Source: Leptasterias polaris
Taxonomy: Eukaryota > Echinodermata > Asteroidea > Forcipulatida > Asteriidae
NCBI GenBank assembly: GCA_037783415.1
Contig: JAZGTN010000098.1
Location: 1,488,001 to 1,552,000 of the forward strand
Direction of reading: 5' to 3'
Length of the DNA: 64,000 bases
The notes under the pieces were generated by a model. The model was not told the DNA's origin, did not search any database, and saw only the letters and a list, made by a program, of their open reading frames with translations. The position numbers and the translations under genes are program-made. The first letter of the stretch is position 1; every line of letters begins with the position of its first letter. This document shows, piece after piece, positions 47,727 to 58,447 of the stretch.

Positions 47727-48147
47727 GTACTGTCATTGCTTGCCATTTTGTTAACATCGTATTTTACAAGATAAATCCCTGGCTCCCATCCTAAACCTGT
47801 TCGTAAGAATAGCGATATCATTATGGCAGTATTGCACCAGGCGTATTGTGTTTCCAAGAGAAGTAGTAAATAGAGTTTTACTGACAGAGAGATGGTTCGT
47901 GAATATTGGACATTATTTCCTTTCTATTTTAATCAAATTTCTGGGGTTTAGGAGATTTTTTTTCTTCCTCAGTCAGGTTGTTATTAAATAGCCCCAAAAA
48001 GTTCATAAAAGAATATAGCATTTGTAGGTCAGCCCTTGTACTCTACAAAATGTGCCTTTTGTTTTGTCAAGGGTCAAATATCATGCATTGAATATATGTG
48101 TACATGCTTTCAAAATACAATTACACATGTAAAATGCTATGATTGGC
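47727..48147. other. intron 11, 5' end, nothing recognised
   Basis: AT-rich intron sequence without a recognised element. Confidence 0.45.
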
Positions 48148-48306
48148 TCTCAATTGACTTCAGTGAGCAAGACACCCATGTGTGTGTGTCAGTGTTCCGT
48201 TGGTTGATTCTCAATTGACTTGTGTGAGCAAGACACCAATGTGTGTAAGTGTTCCGTTAATTGACTCTCAATTGACATGTATGAGCAAGACACCCATGCG
48301 TGTCAG
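48148..48306. repeat. three-copy tandem repeat, about 56-62 bp
   Basis: CTCAATTGACTT starts copies at 48148, 48210 and 48266 (spacings 62 and 56). Each is followed by GAGCAAGACACCCATG and GTCAGTGTTCCGTT-like text. It runs directly into the 70-bp array; the junction shares GTCAGTGTACA. Confidence 0.8.
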
Positions 48307-49315
48307 TGTACATTCCCACTCTGCCAAACAGTACACTGCACCACATACAACATCCTCATCGGTAACTTGCCCAGCGTGTACATTCCCACTCCGCCAAACA
48401 GCACACTGCACCACATACAACATCCTCATCGGTAACTTGCCCAGCGTGTACATTCCCACTCTGCCAAACAGTACACTGCACCACATACAACATCCTCATC
48501 GGTAACTTGCCCAGCGTGTACATTCCCACTCTGCCAAACTGCACACTGCACCACATAAAACATGCTCAAAGGTAACACGCCTAGCATGTACATTCCCACT
48601 CTGCCAAACAGCACACTGCGCCACATCAACATCCTCATCGGTAACTCACCCAGCGTGTACATTCCCACTCTGCCAAACAGCACACTGCACCACATACAAC
48701 ATCCTCATCGGTAACTTGCCCAGCGTGTACATTCCCACTCTATCAAACTGCACACTGCACCACATACAACATCCTCATCGGTAACTTGCCCAGCGTGTAC
48801 ATTCCCACTCTGCCAAACAGTACACTGCACCACATACAACATCCTCATCGGTAACTCGCCCAGCGTGTACATTCCCACTCTATCAAACTGCACACTGCAC
48901 CACATACAACATCCTCATCGGTAACTCGCCTAGCGTGTACATTCCCACTCTGCCAAACGGCACACTGCACCACATACAACATCCTCATCGGTAATTTGCC
49001 CAGCGTGTACATTCCCACTCTGCCAAACTGCACACTGCACCACATACAACATGCTCAAAGGTAACGCGCCTAGCGTGTACATTCCCACTCTGCCAAACAG
49101 CACACTGCACCACATACAACATCCTCATCGGTAACTCGCGTAGCGTGTACATTCCCACTCTGCCAAACAGCACACTGCACCACATACAACATGCTCAAAG
49201 GTAACGCGCCTAGCGTGTACATTCCCACTCTGCCAAACGGCACACTGCACCACATACAACATCCTCATCGATAACTCGCCCAGCGTGTACATTCCCACTC
49301 TGCCAAATAGCACAC
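48307..49315. repeat. 70-bp minisatellite, about 14 units
   Basis: The unit includes CATTCCCACTCTGCCAAAC, AGCACACTGCACCACATAC and AACATCCTCATCGGTAAC. Some units have the variant CATGCTCAAAGGTAAC, alternating with the main type in the right half, which shows two-unit duplication. A 1-bp loss lies near 48624. Minus-strand open frames (MWCSVQFGRVGMYTLG-type) are by-products of the repeat. Confidence 0.94.
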
Positions 49316-50496
49316 TCCTAGTAAAGCACTTGATGGATTTATGGTTCAAGACCCAACCACTCATCATGAAATGGAGCATGTTTGTCGCAATGCTCCTGAA
49401 TTAGCAGCAGTTTACCTCATGTGCATTAATCTGTAAGAAAATGTGCTATAAATTGCCTATCACGGTAGTGAATGAACAAATGATGAAAGGTGATTGATTT
49501 TAACCATTTTGTTAATATGGATTGTTTTTTTTTATAATAATAAAACATTTAAAAAAAACATTCTCAAACCCAAACAAACAACACAAATAATGTCTTCAAT
49601 TTGGCAGGATAGATAACAGGTATGCTGTAGATTCATGCATATCTCTTGGTATGCGTAGATTCTTGCCGTCAGAGCATAAACCTTGTCAAAACTGCTCTTA
49701 GTTTTAAATAATCCAAGAAAAACCAAAATTCACTTTGAAGTTGTGTGATCATGCTGGCTATATTACAAAAATCTACAGTGGTTATGAATGGCATAAGCAC
49801 AGTGGTTTGGTGGTCGAAGGAGAAAGACTACAGGGCTGTTTGAAATATCCATGGTAAGTATTGCCAGCCTTAAAATCTAATTCCATCAGCGCCACCTCTG
49901 ACTTGATCTGCAATGTTCTGTTTCAAACTCTCTCTTTTTATGCTGGACAGGCTGATGGACATGCCTTCTTTTTATTCTATTCTCATGGACACTTTGTTTT
50001 CAATGAGTATTGGTTTGCTTTTTTTCAATCCATTAAAACATGAGAAACAGAAACAGCTTTTTATATTAAAACAACTGGAATATAAATAGAGTGTGATGTT
50101 AACTAATTTCGCCTGCTCAGGACTATAGAGTCATTAGCGTAATTTGTATGAGTTTGATAACATTGCATTTGCATAATTTGCAATTGGTAAATGGAGTTTA
50201 TTGATCAAATGTGGTCTTCAAAGTATTTGTTTGGCAAAAAGAAAACAATACTTTTCTAAGTAAAACATTTACTTGTTGATTTTGATTGACTTTGTTCAAA
50301 TTTATATGCATTTTTAATTTCATGACCTTTTGATCATTACAAGTTTGAAATTGCAATTAATGACCTTATAGTACTGAGCCGACGATTTGATGGTTTATTA
50401 ACTGAAATCGTAAGGATGAAGATCGTTGTGTTTGTGTTCAAGATCAAAGCTTTATAGAAACATACTCTTTGGATACAAATGTCATAGTTGATTTGT
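49316..50496. other. intron 11 sequence, nothing recognised
   Basis: AT-rich; a T/A-rich tract lies near 49526-49560. No exon or repeat with a partner in the window. Confidence 0.4.
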
Positions 50497-51469
50497 ACTT
50501 GACAGGCCTCAAACTTCAACATTTTTAGGGCAAGGCCACTTTGGCCTTGGAGCAAGCCAAATTTTGGAGGGCACCAAGGCCAATAGATTGGGCACCAAGG
50601 CCAAAAATGCAATTTAAAAAAAGGCACGAAGGCCATCAATAAATAATTAGTTGTAAATCAAAATAACACTGTAATGCATTAGTTACCCTAAAAAGTTTTT
50701 CACACAAAATTAAAAAAATATAAATTGGAAAATTGGCCAGAGGTTCCCCTATGGGTGGTTAACCCAATGAAACAATTTGCATGAATAAAATATTGATAAA
50801 TCACATCTTATTCATAAACAAACTGTAAGCCACCAGATGTCAACACACTTTCCAGGTTAAAAAGAACACAACATCCACTCCTATGAGTCACAAAACCAGG
50901 TCACAAAACCACAAATAACAACATGCAAGTGGCTAGTCTTTTGAGTGAAGCAAGAGTATTACAAACTAAAACAATTGTATAACAATCTGTAGAGGATTAA
51001 CCACAAAGATACGGCACAGCCAGCTTGTCTTTTGAGTGAAACAAGAGTGCCAATTGTATAACAAACTGTAGAGGATTAAGATAAGAGTAATTAGGTCTCA
51101 ATAGGAGTGTCAATCATTCTCCCAGGAATAGGCCTGGATAGTGTCTGGGGCAAACATTAAATAAAGAAAAGGATCTCCAACTGTCGGCTTCGTCTGTGTA
51201 GACTAGAAAAGTTTGTTTTTTCGTAATCATTGACAACTGTGTAAAAAATATTCCGAAAAATCGCGGCATCGCGGTGGCGGCTGGTGCTTCTGAACAATAC
51301 TGATTTGTATTTAACTTCTATTAAAAAGGGCACCACAGCCAAAGGAAATTAAGGGCACGGCAATTATGGCTTTGAAGGAGGTGATTTTTGGAGGGGCACC
51401 ACGGCCAGTAACAAGAGCACCGACGGCCATCGCCGTCGTGGCCGCCGGGAAGTTTGAGGCCTGACTTGA
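50497..51469. mobile_element. hAT-like TIR element with 6-bp target duplication
   Basis: The element is 50503-51463 (961 bp). The ends CAGGCCTCAAACTTC and GAAGTTTGAGGCCTG are an exact 15-bp inverted repeat. ACTTGA flanks it at 50497-50502 and 51464-51469. Both ends carry subterminal copies of GGCACCAAGGCC-like motifs (GGGCACCACGGCC, GGCACGAAGGCC), as transposase-binding arrays often do. No transposase is seen. Confidence 0.85.
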
Positions 51470-51704
51470 CATTGTCGTTGCAAGTTGTTTGTTGTTGTCA
51501 CATTTGGATGTCAGTACATGTAGCACATATTTACAAATCTCCTCAATGCATGCCTTTACTGTATCATTCAAACATGATTGTTGATTCTTCAGTATGTGAC
51601 TCCATACTATTATGATTTGGTCTTCTGTTCCTTCTGAAACTTTGGAAATCAATCAACCTTGTCCCAAATTTAAATGAAAATGCTGTAGATTGGGGTTGAT
51701 CAAA
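51470..51704. other. intron 11 sequence, nothing recognised
   Basis: Short AT-rich spacer. Confidence 0.4.
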
Positions 51705-51888
51705 GAAAATTTACTGTAGCGGGATTTGATCTCTGGTTTAACATGCCGGCGCTCTACCAACTGAGCCATCTAGCCCTAAGTTGACAAAATATGGAGATTG
51801 CCAACTTAGAGCTAGAAAGCTCAGTCAGTAGAGCGCGGGCACGTTAAACCGGAGATCGTTGGTTCAAATTCCGCTCCAGTCAATTTTC
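51705..51888. repeat. fold-back of two tRNA-like sequences (head to head)
   Basis: The + half has a box A-like GCTCAGTCAGTAGAGCG (51819-51835) and a box B GGTTCAAATTCC (51861-51872) at tRNA spacing. The left half is the same kind of sequence on the - strand: CGCTCTACCAACTGAGCCA is the reverse of a box A, and its box B is degraded (ATCAAATCCC). The ends GAAAATTTACTG and CAGTCAATTTTC pair, and the centre pairs as CTAAGTTG with CAACTTAG. The anticodon stem does not pair well, so these are tRNA-derived repeats, not working tRNA genes. Confidence 0.7.
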
Positions 51889-52228
51889 CTTTTTCAACCT
51901 TTTATTTAAAATTTACCCAGTCAGTTTCCCTTGTGGTTTATAACTTGATATTTTAAAATACTGTAAGGAAGACATGGATAAAATAGAAATGTTTCCTGGT
52001 GGTTCATGTTGGGAAAATGGTGAAAGATACAGATGATCCTTTGAAAGGAAATAAAGAGTTCAAAAGAAAAGCCGCCCACAGGCTGGAGGTTGGTGGTTTT
52101 AGCCCCGGGCCAGCAAACTCATGATTTGACAAGTCTGGCGTTCAGATGAACAATAACACCTCATTATGTAATATTTTCAGCAAAACATTTATGTTGACTT
52201 TGAGTCTGGTAAATAGCTTTCAATACAC

Positions 52229-53477
52229 CGATCCATTAAGCCACGCCCATTTCTCATTGACCAATCACAACCGCGTAATCTGATCACCATTTGAGCCGTT
52301 TGGTGATCTTTGCACTAATGGTGATCGGGTTTCGTGGCTGTGATTGGCAGACATGCCAACTAGTACGTTTTTCCCGTATTTCGTACGGGTTTTCGTAAAA
52401 AATACGGGTGTACAGGTTTTGCAAAAAAAATACGGTTTTGACCACCACCACCGCAAAAATAATTCCATTCCCCCAAAACGGCTGCGAGAAATACTCTACT
52501 AACTAAAGCTAGCGCTATTAAGCCATGTGGTACAACCTCGTTTCCAATGGTGTACAATCTCGCCGCGCAATTATTTTCTTTCCCAGAATGATCGATACGG
52601 CGCACGCGCTACCCATGTTAGCGCGTCAGTTATTGGTGCATGGTATGTAAACAAACCTGTATTAACCAATCGGAACACTGCATGCAAAAGGTTACGATTG
52701 TTCGCCTTTCGAGAGCTGTCGGTGTCAGTTCACGCTGTTTTGGGGAATTTTTTTAGCACTCCTGCATGAAATTGTAATATAAATATCTGATTATGGCTTC
52801 GACCTCGTCGAATAAAAGGAAGCAGTTCATTTAAAGGAGAATATTCAGCGAAGTGGGACTTCATAAAAGCGTCCAAAAAAGGGAGAAAATAATTAATTTA
52901 TCAATAATGTTATTTTGTTATGTAATTTGTAAGCAGCATCCCTCACAATATGGAATGGATGGAGGTACGCAGGAGATGTTTTTTTGTTAATATGGAGGTA
53001 TGATTGTGTCAGATATTTTTCACAAAATATAAATTTTCGGCTAAAAGGTTGCCCCAAATCGTCCGCTTGCGACTTCTCTTGTCCACTCTCGTTCAGCTGC
53101 ACAACGAATTGGACAAACTCTTGCGCAATCTGCAGTTTGCGCCATGCAGAATCGGCAGCTCCCATTGCCTATCGAGTAAAGGTTTGCGCAATTTTCAGAT
53201 TGCGCATTGTCTTGTACACCATGCGCGCTGTGTACTTCCACGAAACACGACGCGACGACCGTGGATCACAAAATCAGTCGAATAAAAAGTTTAGGGTCGT
53301 GGCAGACATGACAGAACACCCTTTTGGGGGCCTAAACTCTTTTATGCATTTTTTTTCAAAAATACAGGTTTTTAAGGAAAAATACAGGTTTTGGGGTTTC
53401 AGAATACAGTTTTGTGATCCCAGAGGTTGGCATGTCTGGATTGGTCAACTCGTAAGGAGGCGGGGCTTAATGGATCG
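52229..53477. mobile_element. MITE split by a nested element
   Basis: The outer ends are CGATCCATTAAGCCACGCC and the reverse complement of CGATCCATTAAGCCCCGCC, continuing as ATTGACCAATC against GTTGACCAATC. Without the nested 1,091-bp element and its duplication the outer element is about 152 bp. Its class is not determined. Confidence 0.7.
52342..53444. mobile_element. hAT-like TIR element with 6-bp target duplication, nested
   Basis: The element is 52348-53438 (1,091 bp). The ends CAGACATGCCAAC and GTTGGCATGTCTG are an exact 13-bp inverted repeat, flanked by GATTGG at 52342-52347 and 53439-53444. AATACGGG/AATACAGG-type short motifs are repeated near both ends. A short ATG frame at 52793 (MASTSSNKRKQFI, then stop) may be a remnant of a transposase start; nothing more of an enzyme was found. 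Confidence 0.85.
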
Positions 53478-53765
53478 ATCTATTCTGTTGAGTATCAAAG
53501 TACACTTGCCCAATAATACAAATGAGATCAATCTTCTCTTAGTGCTTGTTCAAATAAAAAATGTTTTCATGTTCAACTTGAAAGTTAGAAAATAGAAAGT
53601 TCTCTCTCATTTATGATTCGGGTCTTGTAAAAAATAAATTCAGGTCTGGCAAAGATTTTGAGCTACAAGCCCTGCAGTCTTGTGGAGTTTTACCCCAATT
53701 TTGAGCACTGCTTTTGTATTCCTATGCTTGACATTGCAAAATTATATGACAGTACAATGCGCATA

Positions 53766-54040
53766 CTAAAGCCCCTTTCACACTACATGAATTTCCAGGG
53801 AAATTCCTGGAAAAATATATTTGCCACTTGAATTTCTAACCCTTGCATCCTCCCAAGAAATATTTACCTCAGCTTGAGAGTAGGGTGAAGCGTGACAATC
53901 CAGGGGCTAGCATCTTGAGTGTGCATTTTTTCCCAGGAGAATCACATCAAGTGTAAAATGAACATGGGGTGGCAGTGGGGTTAAAAAAAGTCTCCAGGAA
54001 TTCCCTTGGGTATTTGCTTGGTAGTGTGAAAAGGGCTTAG
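53766..54040. mobile_element. 275-bp MITE with CTAAAGCCC..GGGCTTAG ends
   Basis: The left end CTAAAGCCCCTTTCACACTA and the reverse complement of the right end CTAAGCCCTTTTCACACTAC form the inverted repeat. Further in, TTTCCAGG and CTGGAAA pieces also mirror. No coding sequence. A related half-site (AAGCCCTTTCATACTTTACA) occurs at 61531. Confidence 0.72.
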
Positions 54041-54585
54041 TTGTCAACAAAAACCTGTATGCAGATCAGTTTTAATAACACAGTCTTGCAAATCTAAAAA
54101 GTGATCATCTAGTTTACTATTGAATACATTTTATTTATTACTCAATATTCATTAAGTTTTGTGTTATGTAAACATTTTGGTTATATTTACTAACCAAAAA
54201 ACACAAAGCTTCTTAACTCTTTATTTTTTAAAACTTTATTATAGCATTTAATGAAATAACCAACATCATCAAATCATAGCATGTAAATGTATTAACTTTA
54301 CTTCTCATTTTTATTGCATTCATTCAGCCCAGTTTTGTCCTTCTAGTGAAGTGCAAAAGCAAAGTAAATTGTCTTGTATCACAATGAGGGGAAAAGCGTG
54401 TAGTAATTGTTTGTGTCTCAAAGGTTTGCCTTGTTTTTGTGTGAGTTGGAACTAATGCAAAGGTTTAATGGGTTTATGAATTCTTTTGGCCGATTTGTGA
54501 CATTACATTCAATATATCAAACAAAAACTCCTGGTTAAATTGTGACTGAGTAGACTGGTGCACACTCGGCTTATACTAGAACAGC
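54041..54585. other. intron 11 sequence, nothing recognised
   Basis: AT-rich sequence without a recognised element. Confidence 0.4.
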
Positions 54586-54680
54586 CAGGACCCAATTTCA
54601 TAGAGCTGCTTAAGCTCATAAAGTAGCTAAGCACAACAAAATTAGGCTCACCAGAATAAGGTTACCAGCCAAAATAGCCA
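54586..54680. mobile_element. MITE family C copy 2, left half only
   Basis: CAGGACCCAATTTCATAGAG to GGTTACCAGCCAAAATAG matches the first part of 10411-10898 and the reverse of 56308-56479. The second half is missing. Confidence 0.7.
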
Positions 54681-54775
54681 AAGTAAGAAGAATGCCTCTT
54701 GATTTTAATTTGCTGAATCAATGCTCTAATAACTCTTTTATTAATACTAATAATCATAATGCAACCAAACCATAC

Positions 54776-55530
54776 GCACTTATAGACCAATGACTTTCCA
54801 ACGTAGGTTAGAGTCTGTGCGTGCAACCAAAGCGCATGCGCTTCATAACAAAACATTGTGCATGAGAAGCGCTCAAATAATGATGCGCTGTGTGCGTGCA
54901 CACAGTATGCACACACACCGCGTATTCTGATCTGACCTCTAACGTATAACACATGCTATGAAACAGTCTTTTTCATATATGATTTTATGTCCTGTACAAT
55001 GGCAACTGGTTCCAATTAACCAATCATCTTTCATGTTACATGAATCGATAAAGAAATTATTCAGCTTGAAGAGGCAGCGCGATCCAGATGAATGCGTTGC
55101 GTTATGTGCGAGTTATGGGAAGTTATGCTGCGAGAGCACGGCCATTTTCTATGTTTTTTCACCTTCTGCCATAGGCGTGTGAAAGAAAGTCAATTTGTTT
55201 AAATCAAAAGGGCAATTTGTTCCTATTAACAAACAGTAAATTAATTATATGAATTGAAAGAGTATACTTTTTTCTTATTAAAAGTGAATGATCCATGAAA
55301 TTTGCTTTTCGCGATCTCGAGATATTATGGATTTTCTAAGAAATTCTGTGTTTTAAAAGTTAGTTTTATGCGTATTTTGGCACATGCAAAAAACACACAA
55401 CGCAAATGATCGCTATGTTCCGTTATGTGGCATAATGACTTTCCAACGTAGTGTTACAGTCTGCGCGTGCAACCAAAACGCATGTGCTTATAGTCTGCGC
55501 GTGCAACCAAAACGCATGTGACATTCCAGC
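54776..55530. repeat. direct-repeat pair bracketing about 0.65 kb
   Basis: CAATGACTTTCCAACGTAGG with GTGCGTGCAACCAAAGCGCA near 54787-54835 recurs as TAATGACTTTCCAACGTAGT with GCGCGTGCAACCAAAACGCA near 55433-55485. The GCGCGTGCAACC part is duplicated once more just after. It may be one unidentified element with repeated ends or a local duplication. Confidence 0.5.
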
Positions 55531-56048
55531 TCACTCAGTCAGTTAACCAGTTTTGTCTGTTCGGAGTTGGACAACCTTGCTTTCAAGACGGCTTCTATTT
55601 TGTTACATAAAACAAAAAGGTTGCGACTAGTTTTTGAATTTCGATGTCAGGAATGATTGGAAACCATCGGACCATCGGTAATTTTCACCAATTAAAGCAT
55701 CATTTTAATTAGGGTTTGTATATAGCAGCCTCACTTTCAAATCAATAGTGACTAAGAGGAATGACCACACAGTACGAAGAATATCTGGAAAAGTTTGAAA
55801 TCAGATGCAGAAGTATTCCAAGCTGACCATATCATTATGAAAAATAATTAAATGGTTATATTCCTACATTTCGAAATGGTTCTCTCGATCAATGGTCTGT
55901 CATGAATGCTTTTTCATTGTAATTAACTTCTTCTTTTTCAAAGGACTATTTAAACCTATTGCTTTTCTATCTGAGACCATAATGGAAGAGCCGGAGTTAT
56001 CTTTCAATCCACTTACCATAAAATAACTGATTGTTGCTTTGATTTTAG
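55531..56048. other. intron 11, 3' end, nothing recognised
   Basis: AT-rich; leads to the T-rich acceptor of exon 12. Confidence 0.45.
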
Positions 56049-56262
56049 GAACGAGTCCGTGGCCGAGAAGATGGTGAGCAACTGGTTGACGTTCCTTCTG
56101 TACAACTTCATTAAGGATACAGCAGGCGAGCCACTCTTCAAACTCTTCATCGCTCTCAAACAGCAGATGGAGAAGGGACCAGTAGATGCTATTACCGGTG
56201 AAGCTCGGTATGGTTTGAGTGAAGTCAAGGTCATCAGACAACAGATCTGTTACTCTGTTATG
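56049..56262 (+). CDS. PLXNA: plexin exon 12: RasGAP segment 1, continued
   Basis: The acceptor is TTGATTTTAG and the donor GTGAGTC. AG|G completes the second catalytic-type arginine, followed by [40 protein letters not shown] and [15 protein letters not shown]. Only a few substitutions separate it from the remembered vertebrate PLXNA block. The segment ends [10 protein letters not shown], where vertebrates have an IDYKTL-like sequence leading into the RBD. It ends in phase 0. Confidence 0.96.
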
Positions 56263-56307
56263 GTGAGTCGCATTGTATACCATCTCATCCTCCCTCGTTC
56301 CTGACCT

Positions 56308-56479
56308 GGGCCCAATTTCATAAAGCTAACATTTTTCTGCTAAGCTGAAAGGAACAGGATACCAGTTAAAAACTGTACACGTGACAAGGTAGTTTGGCTG
56401 GTAACCTTATTCTGGTAAGCATAATTTTGTTGGGCTTTGCCACTTTTTGTGCTAAAGCAGCTCTATGAAATTGGGTCCT
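56308..56479. mobile_element. MITE family C copy 3, complete
   Basis: 172 bp from GGGCCCAATTTCATAAAGC to CTCTATGAAATTGGGTCCT, an inverted repeat. The interior AACCTTATTCTGGTAAGC is the reverse complement of GCTTACCAGAATAAGGTT in copy 1. It lies 45 bp after exon 12. Confidence 0.78.
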
Positions 56480-56750
56480 GTTGGTATCAAGTGTGATGTA
56501 GGCCACACCTACTTTATACAGTTTGCGCGTTTCCATAGAAATTATGCTGGGGAGGGCGTGCATGCGCAGTATCCGGGTGAGAGGTCATAATTATATGTAC
56601 AGCCAAAGGCCTTCTTTGATCATGACAAGTTTTCTTGCAGGATTTACGGAAGAAATTGTTGAGATCTAGACTTCTGTTTGATATCAGTTTTAGAGAGTCT
56701 TAAGATATCTTTAAAAGTGTCAATTGGTGTCATACAAAAAATAGCTCTTT

Positions 56751-56972
56751 AAAGGCCAATTACACAAGGTAATTTACAGGCAACCATTTTGAGGCAATCT
56801 CCAGAAAAGAAAATTCATTCATATTTCAGTTTTCTAATAATTATTTTCTTGGGGATGATAGTAAGTTACAGCTTGAAGAATGTCTCTTGTGATGTGGAAG
56901 TGTTCCTTCTGCATTCAATGCAAGTGGTTGCCTCCAAGTTGCCTGAAAAATTACCCTGTGTGACATGTCCTT
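56751..56972. mobile_element. MITE family E, copy 1
   Basis: Begins AAAGGCCAATTACACAAGG and ends CCTGTGTGACATGTCCTTA. Interior blocks GGCAATCTCCAG, TTCATTCATATTTCAG and CCTCCAAGTTGCC occur in the same order at 63355-63570. About 222 bp; no coding. Confidence 0.7.
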
Positions 56973-57388
56973 AAGGTTGAAACAAGGGAAATTAGGTCAA
57001 AATACACATGGTGCTAGCTTTGGAGTCGGAAGTGGCAGGAAACCTACTAGTAGTGTAAGCAGCTGTGCTGTGTTGGCTCACCAACTTCAGGATAAACAAG
57101 TCTCAAGATACCCTCTGACTACTTGTCTTAGTTGTGGGGGAGGGGTTGATGGTAGGGGGGGTTGATGGTAGGGGGGGGGACATTTTGTGAGTTTGTCGTA
57201 TGCAAAATGGTGTGATAATTCAATTGTTGCGTCAAGGCACCAGTCAATATCTTTGTCACTGCAAAGCAATCAAGAATTAAGAATACATTTATTTTATCGT
57301 TAACTTGTCACTTTTAACCATGTGCATAACATCGCATACACTTGTTGGTATTCTTTATTTGAGTGGAGTATTTATGTTTGAATCTTAG
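56973..57388. other. intron 12, 3' part
   Basis: Contains a tandem GTTGATGGTAGGGGGGG pair (57145-57180). Otherwise nothing recognised. Confidence 0.45.
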
Positions 57389-57545
57389 ATGATCAACGCC
57401 ATCGGTCTAGGGAAGGATCCTCAGCCGGTACAGGTGAAAGTGCTGGACTATGACACAATCTTCCAAGTCAAAGAGAAGATTCTAGATGCATTGTGCAAGA
57501 CAACACCCTACAGTCTTCGACCTCCTAAGGATGAATTAGATCTAG
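57389..57545 (+). CDS. PLXNA: plexin exon 13: start of Rho-GTPase-binding domain
   Basis: The acceptor is TTGAATCTTAG and the donor GTAGGT; the exon enters in phase 0 and leaves in phase 1. It encodes MINAIGLGKDPQPVQVKVLD, YDTIFQVKEKILDALCK, then TTPYSLRPPKDELDL. V-VL-x-DT-x-x-QVKEK-x-LDA is the ubiquitin-like RBD signature that binds Rac/Rnd GTPases. An open frame runs past the donor, but the DL|E-WR join to exon 14 restores the conserved text. Confidence 0.94.
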
Positions 57546-57722
57546 GTAGGTTCTCGATTCCAGTTCTTGAGGACGTGTCATTTCTGGCAAAACCCAAACT
57601 TGGCCTAGACCTTAACCAAACAGGTTGTTGCTTCAGAAATGAAGTTTGTTGACATAAACTAGACAGGAATTGCGTCCAGGAACAAATATGCAATTACATG
57701 ATATGTTGTTTGGTAAGCATGT

Positions 57723-57897
57723 CGGAGCTGCCAGTTCTTCCTGATTCTGCAGAAAGTTTCCCGAAAATAAACCAATCTTTCCATGTTCTGGTGAACAAAT
57801 AAAAAAATCTCCCTGATTATGGAAACTGTTTCCCTATTGCGTTGAATGGACTTCTAACTATCTCCCTGATTGCAAGATTCAAATTTTGGCAGCTCTG
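57723..57897. mobile_element. MITE family F, copy 1
   Basis: The ends CGGAGCTGCCA and TGGCAGCTCTG form an inverted repeat. The interior CCTGATTCTGCAGAAAGTTT, AAATAAACCAATCTTTCCA and TTATGGAAACTGTTTCCCT recurs at 62062-62239. Flanks GCATGT and ACATGT differ at one base, so a 6-bp target duplication is possible. It ends only 10 bp before the second piggyBac element. Confidence 0.75.
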
Positions 57898-57969
57898 ACA
57901 TGTTTAACCCTTTCAGTACCGCATTTTTTATAGGGGTCACACTGCTGTGTACCGCATTTTTTCACACAC

Positions 57970-58370
57970 ACACCCAAGTGTGTAACAGCCTGCAATCGTG
58001 GACCCTCCTTTGTTCAACTCTTTGTGATAGCAACCGTGGACCACAAAGCTTTCCTTTGTGATAGCAACCGTGGACCTATTGTCCTCTTTTGTTATAGGTC
58101 CCCGGTTTGAATGTGGTTACCTACTCACACACACACACACACAAAAAGCAACGTGCAGTGTTCACACAGACGGAAAAATGCATCCTTGTGGAGCACTCTT
58201 TTGTTCTTTCCTTTGTCCCTGCACTTAACAGTTTTCCATAGACTTTGTACACAAATTTCCTTGTGGAGCACCCCGGTCTTTAGAAATTCCATGTGGAGTC
58301 CTTTTGTTTTCCCTTTTTTGTTTTGTCCTTGGTCTCCAGAAGGTACCGAAAGTGAGAGCACATTTTTTCA
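57970..58370. repeat. dispersed repeat family G, copy 1 (inside piggyBac element 2)
   Basis: AAGTGTGTAACAGCCTGCAA, TTGTCCTCTTTTGTTATAGG and TCCCCGGTTTGAATGTG match 59549-59700 in order. A short (CA)n run at 58125-58143 and several TTCCTTGTGGAGCAC-like pieces follow. Unknown class. Confidence 0.55.
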
Positions 58371-58447
58371 ATCTTGATTTTCTGTGTGAAGACATATTTT
58401 TGTGGAAAAACTTTATGCATACAATTTGTAGCTTATGAAATTACCTT

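Noticed and set aside
48182..49379. Open frames in the 70-bp repeat (both strands)
   Set aside because: They are periodic by-products of the repeat. Frames shift with each 70-bp unit (not a multiple of 3), so none encodes a consistent repeat.
51717..51880. Functional tRNA genes on both strands
   Set aside because: The box sequences are present, but the anticodon stem does not pair, the left copy has lost part of the T arm, and the two are locked in an inverted repeat.
52984..53595. 203-codon open frame
   Set aside because: It crosses the right end of a TIR element and its target duplication into intron DNA. No family motif, so it is chance.
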